From NCBI GenBank assembly GCA_963756495.1, contig CAVWNS010000009.1, positions 248,001-312,000 on the forward strand: a stretch of 64,000 nt of DNA, written 5' to 3'. Of the stretch, positions 20,137 to 28,199 are shown piece by piece (the first letter of the stretch is position 1; the number at the start of each line of letters is the position of its first letter). Origin of the DNA: DATFDN01 sp963756495 (GTDB lineage: Bacteria > Pseudomonadota > Alphaproteobacteria > Acetobacterales > Acetobacteraceae). Position numbers and translations under genes: made by a program. The notes below the pieces were generated by a model. That model did no database searches. It had not been told where the DNA came from and saw only the letters and a program-made list of their open reading frames with translations.

Positions 20137-20568
20137 CTACGCGGCCTGCTCTCCGGCAACCTCGTCCGCCGTCTCGGGCCGAGGTCCGCTGTCCTGGCCC
20201 TTCGCAGCCGGATCGCGATCGACCAGCTCGATCACCGCCATGCTCGCCGCGTCGCCATAGCGCACGCCGGCCTTCAGCACGCGCGTGTAACCGCCGGCGC
20301 GACCGCGGTAGCGCTCCGCCAGGGCACCAAACAGCTTGTCCACGACGCGGTCGTCACGGAGCTGCGCGAAGAGCAGCCGGCGCGCATGCAAATCGCCGCG
20401 CTTGCCCAAGGTGATGAGCTTCTCGGCCACCGGCCGCAGCTCCTTCGCCTTGGGCAGCGTCGTGGTGATCTGCTCGTGCTTGAGCAGCGCGCAGGCCATG
20501 TTGCGGAACATGGCCTGCCGATGAGAGGACGTGACGCCGAGCTTCCGGCCAGCCACCCCGTGACGCAT
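20137..20568 (-). CDS. rplQ: 50S ribosomal protein L17
   Basis: A 143-residue ribosomal protein L17. The start MRHGVAGRKLGVTSSHR and the segment TTLPKAKELRPVAEKLITL are diagnostic. The C-terminal ~25 residues after ELVDRD are a charged, Ala/Gly-rich extension usual in alphaproteobacteria. It is the last gene of the alpha operon, 24 bases after rpoA. Confidence 0.97.
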   Translation of the reverse strand: MRHGVAGRKLGVTSSHRQAMFRNMACALLKHEQITTTLPKAKELRPVAEKLITLGKRGDLHARRLLFAQLRDDRVVDKLFGALAERYRGRAGGYTRVLKAGVRYGDAASMAVIELVDRDPAAKGQDSGPRPETADEVAGEQAA

Positions 20569-20592
20569 GGTTCAACTTCCCCGAATTCCGGC

Positions 20593-21624
20593 TCAGAACG
20601 GTTCTTCGAGCCGCTTGGCCAGATCCTCGATGTTCTCGGGCGGCCAGCTGGGAACGCTCATGCCCAGCGTGAGACCCATGGAGGTCAGCACCTCCTTGAT
20701 CTCGTTCAGCGACTTGCGCCCGAAATTCGGCGTCCGCAGCATCTCCTGTTCGGATTTCTGCACCAGGTCGCCGATATAGACGATGTTGTCGTTCTTCAGG
20801 CAGTTCGCGCTGCGGACCGACAGTTCCAGCTCGTCCACCTTGCGCAGCAGGTTGCGGTTGAACGGCAGGTCGTCCTGCGGCTCCTCCGCCCGGATCTGCT
20901 GCGGCTCCTCGAAGTTGATGAAAAGCTGCAATTGGTCCTGGAGGATGCGGGCGGCGAGCGCGACCGAGTCTTCGGGCGTCACTGCCCCGTTGGTCTCCAC
21001 GGTCAGCAGCAGCTTGTCGTAGTCGGTGACCTGCCCGACGCGGGTCGGCTCGACCTTATAGGAGACGCGTCGCACCGGCGAGTAGATGGAATCGACCGGG
21101 ATCAGGCCGATCGGCGCGTCCTCCGGGCGATTGGCGGCAGCGGCGACATAGCCCTTGCCCAGATTGACCGTGAACTCCATGCCGAGCTTCACGCCGTCGT
21201 CGAGCGTGCACAGCACCAGCTCGGGGTTCATGATATCGATGTCGTGCGTACCCTGGATCTGGCCGGCCCGCACCTCGCCCGGCCCGGTCGCCGTCAGCGT
21301 CATGCGCTTGGGCCCCTCGCCGTGCATCCGCAACGCGAGCTGCTTGATGTTGAGCACGATATCGGTGACGTCCTCGCGCACACCGGGGATCGAGCTGAAC
21401 TCGTGCAGCACGCCGTCGATCTGCACCGCGGTCACCGCCGCGCCCTGCAGGGAGGACAACAGGATGCGCCGGATTGCGTTGCCGAGCGTCATGCCGAAGC
21501 CGCGCTCCAGCGGCTCGGCCACGACCGTGGCGACGCGCGCGGGATCGGCGCCAGGCTCGACGTCGAGTTTCTCCGGCTTGATCAGGCTCTGCCAGTTTTT
21601 CTGGATGACGGCGCTCTGCCTCAT
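20593..21624 (-). CDS. rpoA: DNA-directed RNA polymerase subunit alpha
   Basis: A 343-residue alpha subunit. The N-terminal dimerisation domain carries ERGFGMTLGNAIRRILLSSLQG near residue 40; the C-terminal domain has ELSVRSANCLKNDNIVYIGDLV near residue 260, used for UP-element and activator contacts. I placed the start at the internal ATG at 21624 (MRQSAVIQKNW), preceded by AAAGGA, since an upstream in-frame start would add ten residues that are not typical. It sits between rpsK and rplQ. Confidence 0.97.
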   Translation of the reverse strand: MRQSAVIQKNWQSLIKPEKLDVEPGADPARVATVVAEPLERGFGMTLGNAIRRILLSSLQGAAVTAVQIDGVLHEFSSIPGVREDVTDIVLNIKQLALRMHGEGPKRMTLTATGPGEVRAGQIQGTHDIDIMNPELVLCTLDDGVKLGMEFTVNLGKGYVAAAANRPEDAPIGLIPVDSIYSPVRRVSYKVEPTRVGQVTDYDKLLLTVETNGAVTPEDSVALAARILQDQLQLFINFEEPQQIRAEEPQDDLPFNRNLLRKVDELELSVRSANCLKNDNIVYIGDLVQKSEQEMLRTPNFGRKSLNEIKEVLTSMGLTLGMSVPSWPPENIEDLAKRLEEPF

Positions 21625-21710
21625 TCCATCACGTCCTTTCGTCCCGACGGGCAACCGCCCGCCGGATCAATCCTGCCCACTTCTAAAGGCCCGGGGCCGG
21701 CCAGGCGCGT

Positions 21711-22106
21711 TCAGACGCGCCGACGCTTGCGCGGCCGGCACCCGTTGTGCGGGATCGGGGTCATGTCGCGGATCGCGGTGATCGCGAAACCGACGGCCTG
21801 CAAGGCTCGCAACGCGCTTTCGCGGCCCGAGCCGGGCCCGCTGACCTCGATCTCCAAAGTCTCCATCCCGTGCTCGCGGGCCTTGCGCCCGGCATCCTCG
21901 GCGGCGACCTGCGCGGCGTAAGGGGTGGATTTGCGGCTGCCCTTGAAGCCTTGGCTGCCGGATGACGACCAGGCAATCGCGTTGCCCTGCGCGTCGGTGA
22001 TCGTAATGACCGTGTTGTTGAACGTCGCGGCGACATGCGCCACGCCGGCAATGATGTTCTTGCGCTCCTTGCGTCGGGGGCGCGCAGTGGTGGCGGGTCT
22101 CGCCAT
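21711..22106 (-). CDS. rpsK: 30S ribosomal protein S11
   Basis: A 131-residue S11. Diagnostic stretches are GVAHVAATFNNTVITITD near residue 22, the SSGSQGFKGSRKSTPYAAQ segment and the C-terminal DMTPIPHNGCRPRKRRRV. It lies 87 bases upstream of rpoA in the alpha operon. The intergenic spacing is slightly loose but nothing else is encoded there. Confidence 0.97.
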   Translation of the reverse strand: MARPATTARPRRKERKNIIAGVAHVAATFNNTVITITDAQGNAIAWSSSGSQGFKGSRKSTPYAAQVAAEDAGRKAREHGMETLEIEVSGPGSGRESALRALQAVGFAITAIRDMTPIPHNGCRPRKRRRV

Positions 22107-22192
22107 GTCTATTCCGTCCTGTCCCGTCTATCCTGTCCGCCCAGCGGGCTTGTCCGCCCAGCGGGGCAACGATGCCGATCCGCGAGGACGGG

Positions 22193-22570
22193 CTACTTCG
22201 TGACCTTCTTCTTGCCTGCGATCGCGACGGCCTTGCCCTTTCGGGTGCGCGCGTTGGTGTGCGTGCGCTGGCCACGGACCGGCAGACCGCGCCGATGGCG
22301 CAACCCACGGTAGCAGCCGAGGTCCATCAGCCGCTTGATGTTCATCGCGACCTCGCGTCGCAGGTCGCCCTCTACCCGATACTCCCGGTCGACCAACTCG
22401 CGGATACGCAGAACTTCCTCGTCGGAAAGCTGGTTCACCCGGCGGTCGTCGGGAATGGACAGTCGCGAGCATATGTCGGCCGCCTTGGTGGGGCCGATTC
22501 CGAATATGTAGCGAAGGCCGATGGTGACCCGCTTGTTGGTGGGGATGTTCACGCCCGCAATACGTGCCAC
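22193..22570 (-). CDS. rpsM: 30S ribosomal protein S13
   Basis: A 125-residue S13. It begins MARIAGVNIPTNKRV, has the helix-two-turn-helix IGPTKAADIC and the C-terminal RNA-binding tail RGLPVRGQRTHTNARTRKG. It is the first gene of the alpha operon here. In most alphaproteobacteria secY and adk precede it; they are absent, and the next upstream coding trace is a transposase fragment, so the operon is detached and led by its own promoter at 22692-22719. Confidence 0.97.
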   Translation of the reverse strand: MARIAGVNIPTNKRVTIGLRYIFGIGPTKAADICSRLSIPDDRRVNQLSDEEVLRIRELVDREYRVEGDLRREVAMNIKRLMDLGCYRGLRHRRGLPVRGQRTHTNARTRKGKAVAIAGKKKVTK

Positions 22571-22691
22571 GCTCCGCAGCTCCTCTCGTCCAGCGCCTTG
22601 CGACGGCTGTGACCGCCTACCCGATTCGGGGCAGGCCTTCTTTCAAGCAAAAGCGCCGACGGTCCAGAAGAGGTACCGCCGGGGAGGCAGG

Positions 22692-22719
22692 ACTATAGGT
22701 GCGACCCGCGCAGAGTCAA
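22692..22719 (-). promoter_or_regulatory. Sigma-70 promoter of the alpha operon
   Basis: On the minus strand TTGACT (22714-22719), a 16-base spacer and TATAGT (22692-22697) make a near-consensus promoter about 120 bases upstream of rpsM. It is the best -35/-10 pair I found in the window, consistent with strong ribosomal-protein expression. The leader may carry autoregulation by S4, which I cannot show. Confidence 0.65.
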
Positions 22720-22825
22720 CCAGCACCCGCGCGCACCCAGGGCAATCACTTGAACCGGGCGAGGGGGGATTCCGGCGCGGCGTGAAATCTGAATTGTGGG
22801 AGACCTCTCCTGAGGAGGTTTCCCG

Positions 22826-23197
22826 ATGGCTGGCCCGGCTCTGCTCGACCATTTTTCGGCGCTCGACGATCCGCGTCAGCCCGGCAAGGTGGTTTATCCG
22901 CTGCCCGAGGTCATGCGGGTCGTTGTGTGCGCGACGCTGGCCGGGGCCGAGGACTTCGTCGCGATGTGGGTCTGGGGCCGCAAGAAGCTCGCGTTCCTAC
23001 GGACCCTGCTGCCGTTTAAGCGAGGCATCCCGTCGCACGACACGCTCAACGACGTGATGAATGCGCTTGATCCCGGCCTGTTCTGCGAATGCTTCACCGC
23101 CTGGGTCGAGGGCTTGCGCGAGGACGCGCCGGATATCGTCGCCATCGACGGGGACCAAAGCTACCGTCGCGCCCTCATCACCAGAACAGCTCAGTGA
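22826..23197 (+). pseudogene. ISAs1-family transposase, N-terminal fragment
   Basis: A 123-codon fragment of an ISAs1-type (H-repeat-associated) transposase. The N-terminal associated domain is intact: LLDHFSALDDPRQPGKVVYPLPE, CATLAGAEDF, and RGIPSHDTLNDVMNALDPGLF followed by CFTAWVEGL. Text then breaks down just after IAIDG, where the first catalytic aspartate region begins, and the frame ends after about 14 more codons. Full-length members have well over 300 residues, so two thirds of the gene is gone and no activity is expected. A good GAGGAGG sequence precedes the ATG. It lies between the alpha operon and a PEP-CTERM gene and marks a rearrangement point. Confidence 0.85.
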
Positions 23198-23337
23198 CCT
23201 TCAAGCGATTCCCCTGCCGCGTACAGCAGCTGGGCCAGCAGCACATCGCGGGCAGCAAACGCTATCGTTGAACACCGTTGACTTCGGTTTCGCAACCGAT
23301 TACGTTCCGGTCATCTGATTTGGGGTTGGAAAATCCG

Positions 23338-24252
23338 ATGCGCACCCAACTGCCCGGCAAAACGCTGGGACCGTGCTGCCCCCTCCTCATCACCGGCGTG
23401 GTGCTCGGGGGCATGCTCGCCGCTTGCCAGCCAGCGCACGCGGTCTCCTTCGCCTCGTTCAGCGATGCCGGCAACACGGGTTCTGTCGCATTCGCCAATC
23501 AACCGCTGCCGCCGCATGCCAATCCGTATTCGACGGCATCCACCACCACGGTCACCAATGAGCTGGTGGACTTCTCGTTCGAGGGCTTCCCCAATCTTCT
23601 TCCGGCGCTGCTGACGACCCAGAGCGCCCATCTTAGCTACGCGGTCAGCAGCAGCGCCGCAGCAAGCGCCTCTGTGATCCCATCCGTCGGTACCTTCGAC
23701 TCCCAGCCGATCGACCAGACATTCACACTGAGCTTCACCCGCACGACCCCGTTCACCCCTGTTGGCCATCCAACCGAGCATCTTTCCAATCTGCTGACCG
23801 TAACGATGACGGCACTGCCGTCTCAGACGGCGACGGCCGAGATGTCAGGGTTTGCCGGCTCGTCGAACGTGCATCTCGACGCAGACAACTCGCAAGAGGT
23901 CGTTACCTTTTCCTCCGACTTCCTGAGCTTCGCCGGCACGGCCGACCACAGCATGGCACTGAGCTACACTCTGCAGACGCAGCAATATCTAGGGATCGGC
24001 GCTAAATTCCTGACCGCCTTCGACAAAAGCAGCGGGGGGACCGGTGCCGCGCCGACCTGTCCCGCAACCGTGACGGCCAATTCGGCACTTTGCAATTACC
24101 GGGGGTTCAAGGCGACCGAATTGGGCAATTTCGGCTCCACCCCGACGCCGCTGCCGATCTTCACGGTGCCGGCGCCCGAGCCGGCCAGCATGGGCGTCCT
24201 GGGAGTCGGGCTTCTTGGCTTGGCCGCCGCGCGGCGGCGCCGGGGCGTCTGA
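23338..24252 (+). CDS. PEP-CTERM sorting-domain protein
   Basis: A 304-residue secreted protein. It opens with an export signal (hydrophobic LLITGVVLGGMLAACQ, ending near HAVSF), continues with a Ser/Thr-rich, lysine-poor, probably beta-rich body, and ends with the PEP-CTERM tripartite signal: PAPEPAS, a hydrophobic helix and a basic ARRRRGV tail. PEP-CTERM proteins are processed by exosortase and usually go to the outer surface or exopolysaccharide matrix. No exosortase is in the window. ATG 23338 was preferred to an upstream GTG because the signal peptide then has normal length. The body resembles no family I recognise. Confidence 0.85.
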   Translation: MRTQLPGKTLGPCCPLLITGVVLGGMLAACQPAHAVSFASFSDAGNTGSVAFANQPLPPHANPYSTASTTTVTNELVDFSFEGFPNLLPALLTTQSAHLSYAVSSSAAASASVIPSVGTFDSQPIDQTFTLSFTRTTPFTPVGHPTEHLSNLLTVTMTALPSQTATAEMSGFAGSSNVHLDADNSQEVVTFSSDFLSFAGTADHSMALSYTLQTQQYLGIGAKFLTAFDKSSGGTGAAPTCPATVTANSALCNYRGFKATELGNFGSTPTPLPIFTVPAPEPASMGVLGVGLLGLAAARRRRGV

Positions 24253-24384
24253 CACCGGCATAGCTGCGATCGGCATAGACGTCCTGGAAGCGCACGGGCC
24301 GACACGGTTGCAGGAGTTGGGCGCGGGTCGGATCGGCCTCGGCGAGACCTCGATTTTTCCCGCCACGCGGGCCATGTTCCTGCC

Positions 24385-26577
24385 ATGTCCCAGACACTGG
24401 CTCGGCCTGCGCCGCCTGTCCTTTTCGTTCCCGCCAAGCTTCCCGCGCGACCGCACAGCCGTTCGCTGATCGTCGTCTCCGACTACGCTCCCGCCGGCGA
24501 TCAGCCGGGTGCGATCACGACGCTCGTCGAGGGGGTCCGCCAGTCGGAGCGCGACCAGGTGCTGCTCGGGGTCACCGGTTCGGGCAAGACCTTCACCATG
24601 GCGAAGGTTATCGAGGCGGTACAGAAGCCGACCCTGATCCTGGCACCCAACAAGACGCTCGCCGCCCAGCTCTATGGCGAGATGAAGAGCTTCTTCCCGG
24701 ACAACGCGGTCGAGTACTTCGTCAGCTACTACGACTATTATCAGCCGGAAGCCTATGTCCCGCGCACCGACACGTATATCGAGAAGGACGCGCAGATCAA
24801 CGAGCAGATCGACCGGATGCGTCACGCCGCGACGCAAGCGTTGCTGGAGAGGAACGACGTGATCATCGTCGCCTCGGTGTCCTGCATCTACGGCATCGGC
24901 TCGGTCGAGAGCTATCAGCGCATGGTCGTCAAATTGGAGCGCGGCGGGCGGATCGAGCGCGACGTGCTCGCCAAGTCGCTGGTCGAGCTGCAATACCGCC
25001 GCAACGATGCCGGCTTCCAGCGCGGCACGTTCCGCCTGCGCGGCGAGGTCGCCGACCTCTGGCCGAGTCACCTGGAGGACTGTGCCTGGCGCGTGAGCCT
25101 GTTCGGCGACGAGGTGGAGGCGATCCGCGAGTTCGATCCGTTGACCGGCGAGGTGACCGGCGAGCTGGATCGCGTGACCGTTTACGCCAATAGCCACTAC
25201 ATCACGCCCCGTCCGACGCTGACCCAGGCGATCCATGAGATCAAGCGCGAACTGAAGACCCGGCTGGACGAGCTGACCGCCGAGGGCAAGCTACTGGAGG
25301 TGGAGCGGCTGGGACAGCGCACCACGTTCGATATCGAGATGATGGAGACGACCGGCTCCTGCAAGGGAATCGAGAACTACTCGCGCTACCTCACCGGTCG
25401 CAAACCGGGCGAGCCCCCGCCGACGCTGTTCGAGTATTTGCCTGAGGACGCGCTGCTGATCGTGGACGAGAGCCATGTCACCGTGCCGCAGATCGGCGGC
25501 ATGTATCGTGGCGACTTCAATCGGAAATCCGTGCTCGCCGATTTCGGCTTCCGCCTGCCCTCGTGCATCGACAACCGCCCGCTGAAGTTCGAGGAATGGG
25601 AAACATTCCGCCCGACGACCGTTTTCGTTTCGGCAACGCCCGGCCCATGGGAGCTTGACCGCACCGGCGGCGCTTTCGCCGAGCAGGTGATCCGTCCGAC
25701 CGGCCTCGTGGACCCGATGGTCGAGGTGCGCCCTGTGGAGCGTCAGGTGGACGACCTGCTCGCCGAGTGCCGTACCATTGCGGGGCGCGGCGGGCGCGTC
25801 CTGGTCACGACGCTGACCAAGCGCATGGCCGAGGACCTGACCGACTACCTGACCGAGCACGGGGTCAAGGTGCGCTACCTGCACTCCGACATCGACACCT
25901 TGGAGCGCATCGAGATCATCCGGGATCTGCGTCTGGGCGTGGTGGATGTCCTGGTGGGCATCAACCTGCTGCGCGAGGGGCTCGACATCCCCGAGTGCAT
26001 GCTGGTCACCATCCTGGACGCCGACAAGGAAGGCTTTCTCCGCTCCGCCACCAGCCTGATCCAGACCATCGGCCGCGCCGCGCGCAACATCGACGGGCGG
26101 GTGATCCTATACGCCGACACGATGACCAACAGCCTGCGGCGCGCCATTGAGGAGACGGACCGCCGCCGTGCCCGTCAGCAGGCCTGGAACGAGGCGCACG
26201 GAATCACGCCGCAATCGATCCGCAAGCAGATCTCGAAGGTGCTGGAGACCGTTTACGAGCGCGACTACGTCACCGTCGCGCCCATCGCCGATGCTGGCCC
26301 TGCGGAGCTGGTGGGCAAGGACCTCAAGGCCAGCATCGCCGAGCTTGAAAAGCGGATGCGCGCCGCCGCCGCCGATCTTGAATTCGAGCAGGCAGGCCGT
26401 CTGCGCGACGAAATACGCCGGCTGGAAGCGCTCGACCTCGGCCTGGAGCCGCCGCCCGCCGCTTCGGCCACGCTACGCCCCCGCAAGGACCGCACGCCCG
26501 AACCCCTTGGGCCAGGAGGCGGCGGGTACGACCCGGCCAAACGCCGCGGCGGACCCGCCCGTCGGCGCCGGCCGTGA
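24385..26577 (+). CDS. uvrB: Excinuclease ABC subunit B
   Basis: A 730-residue UvrB, the damage-verifying helicase-like subunit of nucleotide excision repair. It has Walker A GVTGSGKT near residue 61, the beta-hairpin YYDYYQPEAYVPRTDTYIEKD near residue 113, DESHVTVPQIGGMYRGD, helicase motif VI QTIGRAARN near residue 567 and the C-terminal UvrC-binding UVR motif (ELEKRMRAAAADLEFEQAGRLRDEI, near 650). The last ~45 residues are a low-complexity Pro/Arg/Gly tail. The N-terminal ~30 residues before SDYAPAGDQP are a proline-rich extension; a later start is possible. Its partner uvrC lies 1.6 kb downstream. Confidence 0.97.
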   Translation: MSQTLARPAPPVLFVPAKLPARPHSRSLIVVSDYAPAGDQPGAITTLVEGVRQSERDQVLLGVTGSGKTFTMAKVIEAVQKPTLILAPNKTLAAQLYGEMKSFFPDNAVEYFVSYYDYYQPEAYVPRTDTYIEKDAQINEQIDRMRHAATQALLERNDVIIVASVSCIYGIGSVESYQRMVVKLERGGRIERDVLAKSLVELQYRRNDAGFQRGTFRLRGEVADLWPSHLEDCAWRVSLFGDEVEAIREFDPLTGEVTGELDRVTVYANSHYITPRPTLTQAIHEIKRELKTRLDELTAEGKLLEVERLGQRTTFDIEMMETTGSCKGIENYSRYLTGRKPGEPPPTLFEYLPEDALLIVDESHVTVPQIGGMYRGDFNRKSVLADFGFRLPSCIDNRPLKFEEWETFRPTTVFVSATPGPWELDRTGGAFAEQVIRPTGLVDPMVEVRPVERQVDDLLAECRTIAGRGGRVLVTTLTKRMAEDLTDYLTEHGVKVRYLHSDIDTLERIEIIRDLRLGVVDVLVGINLLREGLDIPECMLVTILDADKEGFLRSATSLIQTIGRAARNIDGRVILYADTMTNSLRRAIEETDRRRARQQAWNEAHGITPQSIRKQISKVLETVYERDYVTVAPIADAGPAELVGKDLKASIAELEKRMRAAAADLEFEQAGRLRDEIRRLEALDLGLEPPPAASATLRPRKDRTPEPLGPGGGGYDPAKRRGGPARRRRP

Positions 26578-26749
26578 GGTGCAAGAGGCATTGCGCGGCG
26601 ACCCACGCCCATGCGAGATTTCGCCTTCCGTCATGACGGCGGGACGGCGGCGGACGAGGGGTATCGCCGTCCGCAGCGTGCCCCGAGAGGAGCCGCCATG
26701 GAACCGCTCCGCCTCGCCAAGCCCTCGCGCACCGCTTGAGTGCCCGCGC

Positions 26750-27541
26750 ATGGGGTCGCAGCACAGCATCATCCCGGCCACGATCCCCCGCGTCGCCCTG
26801 GTTACCGGCGCCGGACAGCGGTTGGGACGTGCCATAGCCCTGGCGCTCGCCGACGCGGGCTTCGACGTCTGCGTGCACTGCCGCGCCAGCGTGCAGGCGG
26901 CCGAGCAGACCGCCGAGGCCGTGCGCGCGCGCGGCCGATGTGCCGCGGTGCTGCGCGCGGATCTCGGCCTGGAGGCGGACACCGAGGGCCTGCTGCCCGC
27001 CGCCCGCGCCGCCCTCGGACCTGTCGGTGTCCTGATCAACAATGCTAGCACCTTCGAGCGCGACGAGTGGAACACGGTCAGCCGCGAGTCGTGGGACCGG
27101 CATCTCGAACCGAACCTGCGGGCTCCCTTCGTGCTGATCCAGCATCTTGCGCGCGCGCTGCCGGAGCGGTCCGAGGGCGTGGTGGTCAACATGCTCGACC
27201 AGCGGGTCTGGTCGATCACCCCGCATTTCATCTCCTACACGGTGGCCAAGGCGGGGCTGTGGGCACTGACCCAGGCACTCGCGCTGGCGTTGGCGCCGCG
27301 AATCCGGGTGAACGGCGTCGGCCCGGGTCCGGCGCTGCCAAGCTCGCGACAGAGCCCGGAGCAGTTCACCCGGCAATGCGCCTCGGTTCCGCTCGGGCAC
27401 GGCACGTCTCCGGAGGAGGTGGCGCAGGCTGTGCTCGCCATCCTCGGCCTGCCGGCGATGACCGGGCAGATGCTCGCCCTGGATGGCGGGCAGCACTTGC
27501 AATGGGCGTCGGGCCGCAATGCCTCGCCGCCGGAGGAGTAG
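26750..27541 (+). CDS. FolM/pteridine-reductase-like SDR
   Basis: A 263-residue short-chain dehydrogenase. The nucleotide-binding motif is TGAGQRLGRAIA, the QRLG form seen in pteridine and dihydromonapterin reductases rather than the usual SGIG. The catalytic tyrosine and lysine are in SYTVAK near residue 165. It sits seven bases before folB, and this pairing recurs in alphaproteobacteria, supporting a role in reduced-pterin metabolism (inference). A strong AGAGGAG at about 26685 precedes ATG 26698, which opens a 12-codon frame ending 11 bases before this start; it may be a leader or a damaged N-terminus. Confidence 0.8.
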   Translation: MGSQHSIIPATIPRVALVTGAGQRLGRAIALALADAGFDVCVHCRASVQAAEQTAEAVRARGRCAAVLRADLGLEADTEGLLPAARAALGPVGVLINNASTFERDEWNTVSRESWDRHLEPNLRAPFVLIQHLARALPERSEGVVVNMLDQRVWSITPHFISYTVAKAGLWALTQALALALAPRIRVNGVGPGPALPSSRQSPEQFTRQCASVPLGHGTSPEEVAQAVLAILGLPAMTGQMLALDGGQHLQWASGRNASPPEE

Positions 27542-27547
27542 CGCGTC

Positions 27548-27961
27548 GTGCAGGCGCCCCGCATAGCCAGTGTGGCCGCCAAGCAGCTTCACGTCTTCAT
27601 ACGCGACCTCGTGCTGGAGGCAAGCGTCGGTGTCTATCCACACGAGCACACCGCGAAGCAGCGGGTGCGGATCAACATTGATCTGGGCGTGGACGATGAC
27701 GAGGCTGGGCAAGACGAATTGTCGCGCGTAGTGGACTACGAGGCGGTGGCCACGCGGGTCCGTGCCGTCGTGGGTGCCGGTCACGTCCGACTGGTGGAGA
27801 CCCTGGCGGAACGCGTGGCCGCGACGTGCCTTGCCGATCCGCGGGTGAAGCTTGCGCGCGTGCGCGTCGAGAAGCTTGACGTCTTCGCGGATGCAGTGTC
27901 GGCGGGCGTGGAGATCGAGCGGCGCCCGCGCGAATTGTCCACGCGAGAAGAGACAGAGTGA
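27548..27961 (+). CDS. folB: Dihydroneopterin aldolase
   Basis: A 137-residue FolB, which converts 7,8-dihydroneopterin to 6-hydroxymethyl-dihydropterin in folate synthesis. Typical features are DLVLEASVGVYPHEH near residue 20 (the catalytic-region VGVYPHE), VVDYEAVATRVR, LVETLAERVA with the substrate-binding glutamate, and VRVEKLDVFADA near residue 110. It begins with GTG at 27548, six bases after the SDR stop, so both are co-translated. Confidence 0.9.
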   Translation: MQAPRIASVAAKQLHVFIRDLVLEASVGVYPHEHTAKQRVRINIDLGVDDDEAGQDELSRVVDYEAVATRVRAVVGAGHVRLVETLAERVAATCLADPRVKLARVRVEKLDVFADAVSAGVEIERRPRELSTREETE

Positions 27962-28199
27962 AGGACATCATGGACATGGGAGCGCGTTTTAAATCTGTAA
28001 CGGATTTGTCGCAGAAAAATTGAGCATGTTCAATGGGTTGACGAGTTGCCTAAAAAACGCGCAATCTGGGGAAAGCCAAGCGCAGGGCCGAATTCCGGGT
28101 ACTGCAGTCGCCGGTTGACCACAGACTTGTCCACAGCTTCCGTGGAGAACTCATGCCCCGTGGGTGATGGCGTGAGCGAAACGGCGGCAGCTCCGCGGG

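Noticed and set aside
24376..24390. GTTC-N7-GTCC, close to the alphaproteobacterial LexA box GTTC-N7-GTTC, at uvrB
   Set aside because: One mismatch and it overlaps the proposed ATG itself; too weak to annotate as an operator.
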